From the NCBI GenBank assembly GCA_028689655.1, contig JAQVCT010000009.1:1-64000 (forward strand): a stretch of 64,000 nucleotides of DNA, given 5' to 3'. A program made the position numbers and the translations under genes. Within the stretch, counting starts at the first letter, position 1; the number at the start of each line of letters is the position of its first letter. Below, one piece after another: positions 1 through 8,695 of the stretch. The stretch is from Lachnospiraceae bacterium. GTDB taxonomy: Bacteria > Bacillota > Clostridia > Lachnospirales > Lachnospiraceae. The notes under the pieces were generated by a model. The model was not told the origin of the DNA and did no database searches. It was given only the letters and a program-made list of their open reading frames with translations.

Positions 1-458
1 GACTTCCTTTTCAAGGTTCGTTTCGCTTCGACTTTTCAGTCTCGGCTGTTCGTGTCTCGTTCAACACGCAACTCTGATATAATATCATGTGTGCGATGCT
101 TTGTCAACACTTTTTTTATTTTGTTTTCGCATCTCAGTTTTTGATGTTTACTCATCTCTGTGACGCGAAAATTATTGTATCATTGTAAGATATAAAAGTC
201 AACGACTTTTTTCAACATTTTTTTATTATTTTTTCTTACGTATTTTCTTATAAAAAAGGAAATAAATCTCAGCCTACTTCATGTCATATAATTATCTGTA
301 CACCACCAGGTATTTCCCCTTAATAATTATCGGCAATCTATGATTATAGACCTGCGCACCACCATGTTTTTCTTTAGAGGAAAATAAAATCCTCCTAAAG
401 TAGACTTTGTCACTTATCCTGTCCACTTTTAAGAGGATCAAATAGTATCTTCTATACT
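1..458. other. AT-rich intergenic edge, no gene seen
   Basis: I find no convincing coding region here. The first ~75 bases are richer in GC and rich in TTCG steps, then come long T and A runs. An imperfect inverted repeat lies at about 371-400 (arms CTTTAGAGGA and TCCTCCTAAAG), downstream of the minus-strand lipoprotein; it has no clear U-tract, so I do not call it a terminator. Confidence 0.4.
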
Positions 459-1202
459 TTACTGTAAGCTGATATCCGCATTCTGATCATTCAGTTTCAC
501 ATGTAGCAATAAAGTGTCAATGGCACTTTGGACCTCATCTGCTGGCAGTTCCACCACCAAAACTACTTCTCTTGACTCTCCGGCTGTAACTGTGTCTTTG
601 AACGTGGACAGGTCATCCAGTAATAATGTAGTAAGTGCGTTCTTATTGTCTCCACCATTTACGCTCACTCTGAATAGTGGATACTGATACAAGATATCAA
701 TATCCTGATCTTCCGAACTGTTATTCTGCAAATTAAAATGTAACACAAGAAGCTGATTTCCTTCTGTTGCATCCATGGCAAAGAATGTATCATCTGCCTC
801 ATCATGTGGATAAGAATCACAGATCTCATAGGATTGATAATCAATAGAAACGTCCTGCAAGCCTAAGAACTCTCCCAGACTTGCATTAGTAACCGTCGTA
901 TCCGTAGACCCTGTACCATCAGCGTCCTTCGTACTGTCAGATTCTGTATTTGCTTCCTCCGCCTTTGCTTCCTCTTCCCGCTGTTTCTGTCTGGCACGCT
1001 TTTCGTCATCCTTTTGAATCTCAGCCTCCGTGGCAATGCCTGTGTCGTATTTCTTATTGTAAGCAAGAATCTTATTTGCGGCATATTGCGCCACCAGTGT
1101 GGTCTCCTCATCGGACATATCGGGAATACTTTCCATCTGACATCCCGTCATTGCAAATAAACTTCCTATTATCATGATTGCTACCAAGAATCTTTTCTTC
1201 AC
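459..1202 (-). CDS. Putative surface lipoprotein with C-terminal beta-rich domain
   Basis: 247-residue protein with an N-terminal signal of about 20 residues ending in a lipobox (LFAMTGC), so the mature protein should be lipid-anchored on the outer face of the membrane. A charged coiled segment (around residues 60-90, rich in K, E, R and Q) and an S/T/D-rich linker lead to a C-terminal domain of about 130 residues. That domain resembles the DUF5067/DUF4352 type of immunoglobulin-like fold found in many Firmicute lipoproteins (family resemblance by eye, not searched). It lies downstream of the histidine kinase on the same strand, with about 125 bases between them containing short hairpins. The ligand or partner is unknown. 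Confidence 0.75.
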   Translation of the reverse strand: MKKRFLVAIMIIGSLFAMTGCQMESIPDMSDEETTLVAQYAANKILAYNKKYDTGIATEAEIQKDDEKRARQKQREEEAKAEEANTESDSTKDADGTGSTDTTVTNASLGEFLGLQDVSIDYQSYEICDSYPHDEADDTFFAMDATEGNQLLVLHFNLQNNSSEDQDIDILYQYPLFRVSVNGGDNKNALTTLLLDDLSTFKDTVTAGESREVVLVVELPADEVQSAIDTLLLHVKLNDQNADISLQ

Positions 1203-1235
1203 TGCAATCCTCCTTGATGTTCTGTGATGAATTTT

Positions 1236-1322
1236 TTATGTGCTTCGCAGCCTAGTCATATATTCCTTCGTCACTTCGTGACTACATATCGTATCCTTAC
1301 TTCGTAAGCACACGATATATAT
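1236..1322. repeat. Cluster of TTC-loop mini-hairpins
   Basis: Between the kinase and the lipoprotein there are consecutive small palindromes with a TTC centre: GTCAC-TTC-GTGAC and, inside a longer arm pair (ATATCGT ... ACGATAT), CTTAC-TTC-GTAAG. The same style recurs next to the tmRNA gene. Function unknown; processing sites or weak terminators are possible. Confidence 0.5.
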
Positions 1323-1327
1323 TACCA

Positions 1328-2797
1328 TCATTTTGTGTCTAATTCAAACCAAAATTCTACACCATTCTCGTAATTGATGACACCGTAGCCCTGATTCATG
1401 GATTCCATGATTGCTTTCACAATGGACAGTCCTACTCCACTTCCACCATACTCTCTTGTCCTTGCTTTGTCCACCTTATAAAATTTCTCCCACAGATGTT
1501 CGATACTGGTGACCTGAATAGGCTCCCCTGTATTAAATACCGACACTCTGACTTTTGTATCATGAGTCACCAATTTCACCTGTATGATCTTGTCTCCACT
1601 GCAATGATTGATAGCATTGCTTAGGTAATTGCGAAAGACTTCTTCTATTTTAAATTCATCTGCCCATGCATAAACAGAATCTGCAGACTGGGAAAATTTT
1701 ATTTGGATTCCATTTTGCTTTGTGAGGATACTTACAGACTGAATAGTATTACGAATCAGATCCGTGATACAGAATCGTTCCATGGTGACAGTGTCATTTC
1801 CGGATTCAAGGGAGCTCAGTGTCATGATCTTTTTAACCATATTATTCATCTTGTTCGCTTCATCTATGATTACTTCACAGTAAAATGCCTTGCTCTCCGG
1901 ATCATCACTGATTCCCTCCTGAAGTCCCTCCGCATACCCTTGTATCAACGCAATAGGCGTCTTCAGTTCATGGGAAACATTGGCAATAAATTCTCTTCGC
2001 ATAGCATCTACACGATCCTTTTGTGCGATATCATTCTGTAGCTCTATATTGGCCGTCTTCAACTGGGATATGGTCTTCTCCAGCGTTTCAGCCATCTGAT
2101 TCATGTGTTCTCCCAGAAGTCCCACTTCATTTTTCACTTCTCCATGGTATTTTGCCTCAAAATCCAGATTCGTCATCTTCTTGGAAATTTCTGTAAGTTG
2201 CAGAATCGGTTCTGTTACTTTATTGGATACGTAAATAATAACGATAGCACCAATGAGAGCAGCAAAAATCCCCCCGTACGCCAGGAACTGATTGGCAATG
2301 GATGCACTGTCACGGATTCCCTCCACCGGGATACGGAACAAAAATAAATTCCCATTGTCAAGGATTCCCCACATCTCCATATATTCTGTCTGAGTAATAT
2401 GATCAGTTGTAATCTCAATCATATAATTTTCTTTTTCTGTAAGAATGCTCTGCGTTCTGTTCTTTTTTCCGAAAAATTTGCTCAGTAACTGTTTCGTCAT
2501 CATCTCGGGATTATTATTGGAACTCTTGATCGTCTCAGAGTCCGCGTCGATTACTACCATATTGATATTATATTTTCCACAGATTTTCTGTAGCTCTATG
2601 TCAAATCTTTCACTGATAATGCTGCCATCACTGGCGGCAGCGTTGATGGTGTCATATGCATGCAGCAACACCTGACGTCGTTTTTCAATGTAAAATCTGC
2701 CCAAAAACGTAGTATTAATAAACCAGCACAATAGAATCGTACCAGCCATCAATAGCACAAATATCATCGCAAATTGTTTTTTTATCGAATATTTCAT
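1328..2797 (-). CDS. Sensor histidine kinase of a two-component system
   Basis: Membrane histidine kinase (489 residues from the chosen ATG). It has an N-terminal transmembrane helix, an extracytoplasmic loop of ~130 residues, a second helix near residue 190, a HAMP linker, a HisKA dimerisation helix with the phospho-acceptor in SHELKTPIALIQG, and an ATPase domain with the N box (NYLSNAINH) and the G box (GGSGVGLSIV). I chose the ATG at 2795-2797 (MKYSIKKQF) because the longer frame starts with TTG inside an upstream small ORF. The likely partner is the OmpR-type regulator at 5540-6223 on the same strand, now separated by a 2.7 kb block of unrelated genes. The signal is unknown. Confidence 0.9.
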   Translation of the reverse strand: MKYSIKKQFAMIFVLLMAGTILLCWFINTTFLGRFYIEKRRQVLLHAYDTINAAASDGSIISERFDIELQKICGKYNINMVVIDADSETIKSSNNNPEMMTKQLLSKFFGKKNRTQSILTEKENYMIEITTDHITQTEYMEMWGILDNGNLFLFRIPVEGIRDSASIANQFLAYGGIFAALIGAIVIIYVSNKVTEPILQLTEISKKMTNLDFEAKYHGEVKNEVGLLGEHMNQMAETLEKTISQLKTANIELQNDIAQKDRVDAMRREFIANVSHELKTPIALIQGYAEGLQEGISDDPESKAFYCEVIIDEANKMNNMVKKIMTLSSLESGNDTVTMERFCITDLIRNTIQSVSILTKQNGIQIKFSQSADSVYAWADEFKIEEVFRNYLSNAINHCSGDKIIQVKLVTHDTKVRVSVFNTGEPIQVTSIEHLWEKFYKVDKARTREYGGSGVGLSIVKAIMESMNQGYGVINYENGVEFWFELDTK

Positions 2798-2807
2798 GTC
2801 CGTATGA

Positions 2808-2897
2808 TTACTCCACTTCAAATTTATACCCCATATCTACTATCATATCTAGTCCATATAGTTCAATTTTATCCATTTCAAGTCTTATATTTTCCAT
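2808..2897 (-). CDS. 29-codon ORF ending like the response regulator C-terminus
   Basis: Short ORF with an AGGTGG ribosome site, ending 10 nt before the kinase ATG. Its last eight residues, MGYKFEVE followed by stop, are the same as the C-terminus of the response regulator at 5540, but with different synonymous codons and a different stop codon. The upstream 20 residues are unlike a regulator. I read it as the 3' tail of a lost regulator gene that once preceded the kinase, left behind when the intervening block arrived; it may still be translated and couple translation into the kinase. Confidence 0.45.
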   Translation of the reverse strand: MENIRLEMDKIELYGLDMIVDMGYKFEVE

Positions 2898-3165
2898 TTA
2901 TTCCACCTAATTCTTTCTATTCCCCCTTTTCCTTTTATTATGACAGTATTTTGGCAGTTCCACCTAAAAACATTTTAACGCCCCATAATCCCAAAGGAAA
3001 GGCTTTTCTCATAGAACATATTTTATACATTTTAACACTAATTAAATTGTAATCAACATATTTCACACAATGTTCAGACTTAATATATCAGTCGGGAATA
3101 TAATTTCCTTGGCACCATATATATTCACGTCCCTTTAATTTTGTGCCACTTTCTTCGTCCGTTAC

Positions 3166-3516
3166 TCACTTGAAAAACTCTCCTACACATTTTACATAAA
3201 AAACAGGATTAGTCATATTTGCCTCATGTCCTTCCCAAGCGACATTGTCCTCCAACTTGTCAAAATCATGGTAACTCTCTGTTAAATACTGCATCTGTTT
3301 TTTCATTCTACCCATATAAGCACTATACTTTTTAATCTTTTCACTTTTTGCACCTTTTTCCAGTTCTGCATTATACTTTCTTTCAGCTACGTTATACTTT
3401 TCCATAAACTGCTCGTAAGTATCTTTAGGGTTGTAATCTGATTGTATGAAATAATCAATTTCCCTATAAGTATCTGCAAAATCTCCGTGAAACATATCCA
3501 CCATTTTCCTTGCCAT
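3166..3516 (-). CDS. Uncharacterised lysine-rich protein, possibly 5'-truncated
   Basis: 116 residues, mostly helical and charged, rich in Y, K and E, with no signal peptide or membrane segment. I do not recognise a family. The frame stays open upstream of the ATG for about 12 more codons (GRRPAGNGLQ is readable before the start), and no good ribosome site precedes the ATG, so the gene may be the 3' part of a longer one. It opens the 3.1-5.4 kb block that separates the two-component genes and points away from the divergent MerR gene. Confidence 0.45.
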   Translation of the reverse strand: MARKMVDMFHGDFADTYREIDYFIQSDYNPKDTYEQFMEKYNVAERKYNAELEKGAKSEKIKKYSAYMGRMKKQMQYLTESYHDFDKLEDNVAWEGHEANMTNPVFYVKCVGEFFK

Positions 3517-3652
3517 TTGCAGACCGTTTCCCGCAGGACGCCGACCTTTACAATATTATGACGACAAAGCCGGAGGAGGTAGTGGGTTCGAAATGAAAAA
3601 TTGGGTTGAAGTATAAAAAACTTCAAATATAATTATTATAGGTGGTGATAAA

Positions 3653-4411
3653 ATGTTTAGAATAGGTGCGTTTTCAAGGTTAACGCAAGTATCTATACGT
3701 ATGCTCCGATATTATGATGAAGTGGGGCTGTTGAAACCGGCAGAAGTCGGTAAATGGACGGGACACCGAATGTATTCTGTATCTCAAATACCCTGTCTAA
3801 ATAAAATACTATATTTGCGTGACAGCGGTTTTAATGTTTCTGAAATTGCTCTTGCGCTTGAAATGGACGATTGTTTACTTCTTAATACTCTTGAACAAAA
3901 GCAATTTGAAATCGAGCAGACTATACAAAATGAGCAGGAAAAAATACGGAAAATTGCGATAGGTAAAAACGAAATACAGGAAAACAAAGGAGAACTTCAT
4001 TACAATATTTCAATTAAAGCGATACCAGAGTATCAAGTGCTTTCTTTGCGCAGAATTGTTCCTACATACTATGCCGAGGGTGATTTATGGAATGAACTTT
4101 CTGCTTTTGCCAAAGAACAGAAAATAGAGATTTCCAATCATACCTTTTCTGTTTATCACGACACAGCGTATAAGGAACAAAATGTGGATATTGAGTTATG
4201 CGTCCCCGTAGATAAACTATGCAAAGATATAGCCCCGTTTTGCTTTCGTATGATTGAACCTGTGCCTATTATGGCTTGCACAATGGTATACGGTGATTTT
4301 TCAAATATTAAAGAAGCCTATACTGCATTTGCGGAATGGCTGCAAAAAAACAGTAAATATCGAATTAGAGCCGGAATACATTCCCGGTCTGCAAGCATTG
4401 GAGGGATTTAG
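3653..4411 (+). pseudogene. MerR-family regulator with GyrI-like domain, 3' end replaced
   Basis: The N-terminus is a classic MerR winged helix (IGAFSRLTQVSIRMLRYYDE), followed by a dimerisation coiled coil (about residues 75-120) and a GyrI/AraC effector-binding-like domain, the architecture of multidrug-binding BmrR-type regulators. A good ribosome site (TAGGTGGTGATAAA) precedes the ATG. The last natural motif is AEWLQKNSKYRI; after that the frame runs into DNA that encodes the TsaA/TrmO fold in another frame and stops, so the final ~15 residues are out-of-frame sequence. The effector domain therefore lacks its last strands. A short inverted repeat (GAAGT/ACTTC) sits upstream at about 3612-3632. 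The protein may still fold, but I consider it a damaged gene. Confidence 0.7.
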
Positions 4412-4775
4412 CCACATCAATGTAATGTGGTGGTTTAGTGATTGTGATAACCAGGCAGACAGAAATATATTACAAACCGAACAGCCCTATAAAAATGCAC
4501 CAGCAGTAATGGGAGTTTTCGCCACAAGGTCGCCTGCCCGTCCTAACCCTATTGCGCTTACAACATCAGAAATTATCAGCATTGATTTTAACAAGGGAAT
4601 TATTCGAGTTACTTTTATTGACGCGAATGGCAGTACTCCCGTACTGGATATAAAGCCTTATACACCAAGTTTTGACAGGGTAGAAACCCCCGGTATTCCC
4701 ATATGGTGCAGCGAGTGGCCGAAAAGCACAGAAGCGTCCGGTTGCTTTCATTGGGAACAAGTATTCAATTTTTAA
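4356..4775 (+). pseudogene. trmO/tsaA-like tRNA methyltransferase, 5'-truncated
   Basis: About 140 residues matching the short TsaA (TrmO) family, whose members N6-methylate the t6A at position 37 of tRNA using S-adenosylmethionine. The readable part starts at IELEPEYIPGLQALEGFSH and continues through the conserved ATRSPARPNPIALTT segment, DIKPYTPSFDRV and the usual C-terminus. The N-terminal ~20-25 residues and the start codon are missing: the frame enters directly from the MerR gene in a different phase at about 4355-4362. The only ATG available (4254) lies in MerR sequence. This is a deletion junction between two neighbouring genes, so the enzyme is probably not made in normal form. Confidence 0.75.
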
Positions 4776-4784
4776 GGGGGCTTT

Positions 4785-5411
4785 ATGAAACTTCAAGATT
4801 ATGTTCAGAATAAACCAATACTCGAAACAGATAGGCTTCTATTGCGTCCTTTGCAATATGATGATGTTGCAGATTTGAAAGAATGGTTGAGCGACAAGTC
4901 ATTGTATCAATATTGGGGGAAACGTCCCGGAAAAAGTGACGTAAACCCCGAGTTGCTATTTCAAAAAAAGGAGCGACCTACAAAAAGTTTTCATTGGGGT
5001 ATTGTCCATAAAAAGGACAATAAAGTAATTGGTGAAATATGGGTATATCTCATAGAAAATGACCGTATGGCTAAAGTAGCATTTCGGCTCTCTCCCAACT
5101 ATCAAGGAAATGGTCTTATGACAGAAGCCTTAACAGAGGCAGTGATCTTCTGTTTTGAAAAAACAGAATTACAACGGCTGTGGTCTGATGTTCACGTTCT
5201 AAATATCGCATCATATAGAACACTTGAAAAAGCAGGATTTAAGCAAGAGGGACATATCCGCGACGGAAAAATGGTGAATACCTATTGCGATTATTATTTA
5301 TACGGTTTAACAAAAGCAGATTATATTGAAATAACAATCAAAGCCGCCGTTTTTCTTTCTTCAAAAAGCAAACAATCTGCTCCAGCACGATGTGCCTCTG
5401 TTATAAAGTGA
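4785..5411 (+). CDS. GNAT N-acetyltransferase, RimJ/RimL type
   Basis: 208-residue acetyltransferase that should move an acetyl group from acetyl-CoA to an amine (N-terminus, small molecule or antibiotic; substrate not predictable). The N-terminus ILETDRLLLRPLQYDDV is the RimJ-like opening, the CoA-binding motif A region is LSPNYQGNGLMTEAL, and motif B is NIASYRTLEKAGF. An AAGGGGG ribosome site lies just before the ATG, 9 bases after the trmO fragment. Family members usually end soon after YLYGLTKADY; here about 25 extra residues rich in S, K and A follow, probably read-through into the right-hand boundary of this block. Confidence 0.8.
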   Translation: MKLQDYVQNKPILETDRLLLRPLQYDDVADLKEWLSDKSLYQYWGKRPGKSDVNPELLFQKKERPTKSFHWGIVHKKDNKVIGEIWVYLIENDRMAKVAFRLSPNYQGNGLMTEALTEAVIFCFEKTELQRLWSDVHVLNIASYRTLEKAGFKQEGHIRDGKMVNTYCDYYLYGLTKADYIEITIKAAVFLSSKSKQSAPARCASVIK

Positions 5412-5475
5412 CCTCTTGTCAAGTGTTAATTTCAAGAAATCACTCTTTTTCTTTATTTTTTATTATTCCAATGCC

Positions 5476-5537
5476 TGGAGCATATGGATCGAGCCTCAGA
5501 TTTAACAGTTCCCGGCCTTGACCACTCTGCCATGCCC
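5476..5537 (-). other. tRNA-like sequence, possibly a degenerate tRNA relic
   Basis: On the minus strand a stretch resembles the 5' half of a class II tRNA (GGCAGAGTGGTCAAGGCC as D-arm), followed by a T-arm-like GGCTCGATCC and an acceptor-like ATGCTCCA that can pair with the 5' GGGCAT. It is only about 60 nt and the anticodon stem does not pair, so it is not a working tRNA. It sits at the edge of the inserted block, where element insertions often leave tRNA pieces. Confidence 0.25.
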
Positions 5538-5539
5538 TA

Positions 5540-6223
5540 CTATTCCACCTCAAATTTGTATCCCATGCCCCAGATAGTCTTGATGAGTTCCCCTTTGGGT
5601 CCCATCTTGCTCCGCAGCTTCTTTACGTGGGTGTCGATGGTTCTGGCATCTCCAAAATAATCATAGTTCCAGACATTGTTCAGAATTTTTTCCCTTGATA
5701 GAGCAATCCCTTTATTTTCCATAAAGTAGGTTAGCAATTCAAATTCCTTGTAGCTTAGCTCGATCTGTTTGCCATCTATAGTCACCACGTGAGCTGCCTT
5801 GTCCACAGCGATACCGCCCATTTCCAGCAGTTCTTCCGCCTCTATTTGTAAGCTTCTCTTGAGGACTGCCTCCACACGGGCCACCAAAATCTTTGGACTG
5901 AATGGCTTTGTAATGTACTCATCCACACCCAGTTGAAATCCCTGGAGTTCATCACGTTCCTCCGCTCTCGCCGTGAGCATGATGATGGGTACTTTGGAAT
6001 AGTTGCGAATCTCCTTGCACACTTCCATTCCATTCATCTTCGGCATCATCACGTCCAGAATAATCAGTGCAATATCTTTCACTTCAAAGAAAAGATCCAG
6101 TGCCTGACTGCCATCCTCCGCTTCCATTACCTCATAATTACTCTTGACCAGGAAATCCTTTACCAGCTTTCTCATCCTGCTCTCATCGTCTACCACTAAT
6201 ATTTTTAACCGATCCATCTTCAT
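5540..6223 (-). CDS. OmpR-family response regulator
   Basis: 227 residues. An N-terminal receiver domain carries the acidic pair (VVDDE), the phospho-acceptor Asp in LIILDVMMP, the conserved Thr in MLTA and Lys in ITKPFSP; the C-terminal winged helix ends GMGYKFEVE. It should bind DNA as a phosphorylated dimer and act with the histidine kinase at 1328-2797. The genes would normally be adjacent and co-transcribed; here they are 2.7 kb apart. Upstream DNA (6224-6386) holds a TATAAT box at about 6354-6359 that could be the promoter, overlapping the end of the next gene. The start could be either of two Met codons (MKMDRL). Confidence 0.92.
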   Translation of the reverse strand: MKMDRLKILVVDDESRMRKLVKDFLVKSNYEVMEAEDGSQALDLFFEVKDIALIILDVMMPKMNGMEVCKEIRNYSKVPIIMLTARAEERDELQGFQLGVDEYITKPFSPKILVARVEAVLKRSLQIEAEELLEMGGIAVDKAAHVVTIDGKQIELSYKEFELLTYFMENKGIALSREKILNNVWNYDYFGDARTIDTHVKKLRSKMGPKGELIKTIWGMGYKFEVE

Positions 6224-6386
6224 CTACTCCTCTTCCTCAAACCTGATACACTGCCATCACGGATGTACGCAGTTCCACTTCACATTTGCCCTTAGTATAT
6301 AGAAGAAATATGTTAAAAATGTGAATTCTGCAAAATCTGCTTATTTTCCTCCATTATAGTAAGAAAATACCCGTAAATCAGATATA

Positions 6387-6995
6387 TTATGTCCCACTTT
6401 TATGGTCTTCCACGGATGACTTCGTGGATTCTGGGGTAATATTAAGACTCTTTTCCTTTTCTCTGATGACTTTTTCCCGCTGTGTCAGTTCTTCGTCCCA
6501 TTCTGCGTACCTATTCACTAATACATTTTCATAATTAAGGATATTGGGCGTCTCACCATTCATGGTAATGATGAACATAACTATGATGATCCCTGCCAGA
6601 AAAATGTTTAAAATATGGGCTGCTTTCAGTCTCTTTTCTGCGGGTTCCGGTTCTGCTTTCTTCGGCTCGACCCTCTGCCTTGCCGGAGATGTGGCACTCC
6701 GCATGGAATTGACATAATTCATGAACAGCGGTACGCTCCTGATCTCTTCTCCCGGCAATTGATCCTGCAGGTACTTCTGTAAAGTATGTAAATAAGTATA
6801 ACCGATGGGTGTCTTAAAGATTCTATTTTGAATCGCTTTGTCGTAGATCATACGTACCTGATCCGGATACGCATAATCCAATCTGCTTTCCAGCAATTTT
6901 ACTTTATCCTGTTCGCTCTTCGCTGCCTGTGCATCTCTTTCATTACTGAACTGAAATCCATCAACGATAAGTTCTTCTCTATCCTGTGTATTCAT
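6387..6995 (-). CDS. Single-span membrane protein of unknown function
   Basis: About 202 residues from the ATG at 6993-6995, chosen because GGAGGGAAAGAC precedes it at ideal distance. The N-terminal ~130 residues are soluble and charged, a Pro/Glu/Lys-rich linker follows, then one transmembrane helix (HILNIFLAGIIIVMFIITM) and a short tail with a coiled-coil-like EELTQREKVIREKEKS. The topology suggests a cytoplasmic N-domain. I do not recognise the family. It lies upstream of the response regulator on the same strand with 163 bases between. Confidence 0.7.
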   Translation of the reverse strand: MNTQDREELIVDGFQFSNERDAQAAKSEQDKVKLLESRLDYAYPDQVRMIYDKAIQNRIFKTPIGYTYLHTLQKYLQDQLPGEEIRSVPLFMNYVNSMRSATSPARQRVEPKKAEPEPAEKRLKAAHILNIFLAGIIIVMFIITMNGETPNILNYENVLVNRYAEWDEELTQREKVIREKEKSLNITPESTKSSVEDHKSGT

Positions 6996-7554
6996 GTCTT
7001 TCCCTCCGCCGTACATTATGGGCGATATTTTCTTTATTATTATAATAAATATATCGAATCATTTCCATAAGTGCAACTGCAATTATTCAAGTTTATTTTT
7101 ACTTTTCCACATTATTTATCATATTTATACACATTTACACATAATATATCTGTTTTTTCACGTTATTTATCCACATTATTTTGTCATTGTGATGTTTTTC
7201 CATATGTGTCAGATACATCTTTCTTAATCACAATAAATTCCATCAATTCTATTTTTATACCTACTGTGCACATCATTTCCCATCATTATTACAGTCCTTA
7301 CAGACTGATATCATTTACAGGCATTGCTTGTGAACATCACGGCTTACTTTGTTAATGTTCTGCCAATGTTTATTCAATTTTTATATTTATTCCATCCTTT
7401 TCCCTATGTATAAAAATTTCTATCTAAAATAACTGATTTTTTATACCATTTTTTCAATATTTTTGGTACAATATGTATAAGAAAATCAGCTTAGAACAAA
7501 GTCTGATTTTCAAGGGATTTGAAATGAAAAAGTGCACGAAAGAGAGGAGTTTCT
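6996..7554. other. AT-rich intergenic region between divergent genes
   Basis: About 560 bases separate the membrane protein from the glgC start. The stretch is very AT-rich, lacks a plausible gene (open frames there are low-complexity F/I/Y/H strings), and holds the DnaA-box-like cluster listed next. A promoter for glgCD is expected near 7450-7500, where TACAAT and TATAAG boxes occur, but no good -35 partner decides between them. glgC has a clear AGAGAGGAG ribosome site. Confidence 0.5.
7103..7175 (+). promoter_or_regulatory. Cluster of DnaA-box-like 9-mers
   Basis: Four same-orientation matches to the TTWTNCACA DnaA box occur in 73 bases: TTTTCCACA (7103-7111), TTATACACA (7125-7133), ATTTACACA (7133-7141, one mismatch) and the perfect TTATCCACA (7167-7175), all in AT-rich DNA. 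dnaA and dnaN are not nearby, so this is unlikely to be the chromosomal origin; a DnaA-titrating or DnaA-regulated site is possible. AT-rich sequence raises the chance rate of such matches. Confidence 0.35.
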
Positions 7555-8694
7555 ATGAAACAAAACAGTATGCTTGCAATGATCCTGGCTGGTGGCCGTG
7601 GTTCTCGTCTACATGACCTGACTAACAAAATGGCAAAACCAGCCGTTGCATATGGAGGAAAATATCGAATCATTGATTTTCCACTGAGTAATTGTGCCAA
7701 TAGTGGCATCGATGTAGTAGGCGTATTAACACAATATGAATCTGTGCTCTTGAACAGCTATGTAGCAGCAGGACGTCGCTGGGGGCTGGATGCAAAAGAC
7801 AGTGGTGTATTCGTGCTTCCACCCCGCGAAAAGGCTGATGCTAATCTAAATGTATATCGTGGAACTGCCGATTCAATTTCACAAAATATTGACTTTATTG
7901 ACAGCTACGCACCAGAATATGTGCTCATTCTTTCCGGTGATCATATCTATAAGATGAATTACTCCAAAATGTTAGCGGAACACAAAGCGAACAACGCTGA
8001 TGCTACCATCGCCGTGATCGAAGTTCCCATAAAAGAGGCAAGCCGTTTCGGTATCATGAATACCAATGAGACCGGACGCATCGTGGAATTCGAGGAGAAG
8101 CCCGAACATCCAAAGAGTAATCTGGCATCTATGGGTATCTACATTTTCAACTGGAAACAGCTTCGTAAAATGTTAGTAGCTGATATGAAATCTTCTGATT
8201 CAAGCCATGATTTTGGGAAAGATATCATCCCGGCTCTGCTGGATAATGACAAGACTTTATATGCATACAAATTCAAAGGATACTGGAAAGATGTAGGAAC
8301 CATCGACTCTCTCTGGGAGGCAAATATGGATCTGCTCAACAATAACAATGAGCTGGATCTAAATGATCCCACCTGGAAAATCTATACGGAAGATGTCACT
8401 ACTCTTCCACAATATGTGGGACCTGATGCCAATATTGGGTGTGCTTTCATCACACAGGGCTGTATTATAGATGGTGAAATTAAAAATTCTGTTTTATTTA
8501 CCGGTGCAAAAGTAAAATCTGGTGCCAGGGTCATTGACAGTGTGTTAATGCCCGGTGCTGTTGTGGAATCCGGAGCGATGGTCACCCGTGCCCTGGTCGC
8601 TGATGGTGTCAAGATTGGAAAAGGTGCTGTCGTAGGAAGCCCTGATAGTGAAAACATAGCACTTATCGCAAAACACATAAAGGGGGTTGAATAA
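7555..8694 (+). CDS. glgC: Glucose-1-phosphate adenylyltransferase, catalytic subunit
   Basis: 379 residues, the usual length. It makes ADP-glucose from ATP and glucose 1-phosphate, the committed step of bacterial glycogen synthesis. The N-terminal nucleotidyltransferase fold has the ATP loop ([13 protein letters not shown]), the conserved [18 protein letters not shown], the sugar-binding GIYIFN and the catalytic region SGDHIYKM. The C-terminal ~110 residues are a left-handed beta-helix of hexapeptide repeats used for oligomerisation and allostery. An AGAGAGGAG ribosome site precedes the ATG. It overlaps functionally with the next gene: the stop codon is one base before the glgD ATG, so the two subunits are translationally coupled. 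Confidence 0.97.
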   Translation: MKQNSMLAMILAGGRGSRLHDLTNKMAKPAVAYGGKYRIIDFPLSNCANSGIDVVGVLTQYESVLLNSYVAAGRRWGLDAKDSGVFVLPPREKADANLNVYRGTADSISQNIDFIDSYAPEYVLILSGDHIYKMNYSKMLAEHKANNADATIAVIEVPIKEASRFGIMNTNETGRIVEFEEKPEHPKSNLASMGIYIFNWKQLRKMLVADMKSSDSSHDFGKDIIPALLDNDKTLYAYKFKGYWKDVGTIDSLWEANMDLLNNNNELDLNDPTWKIYTEDVTTLPQYVGPDANIGCAFITQGCIIDGEIKNSVLFTGAKVKSGARVIDSVLMPGAVVESGAMVTRALVADGVKIGKGAVVGSPDSENIALIAKHIKGVE

Positions 8695-8695
8695 T

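Noticed and set aside
1-120. Possible rRNA-operon-like or RNA gene edge at the window start
   Set aside because: The TTCG-rich stretch is suggestive, but no rRNA or tRNA consensus is readable in the available bases.
3480-3590. Plus-strand frame reading ADLYNIMTTKPEEVVGSK before the MerR gene
   Set aside because: It looks protein-like, but it overlaps the opposite-strand gene start, has no start codon with a ribosome site and I could not link it to a family.
8687-8695. TTG start for glgD three codons upstream
   Set aside because: The ATG at 8696 has the better spaced AGGGGG and family starts match it.
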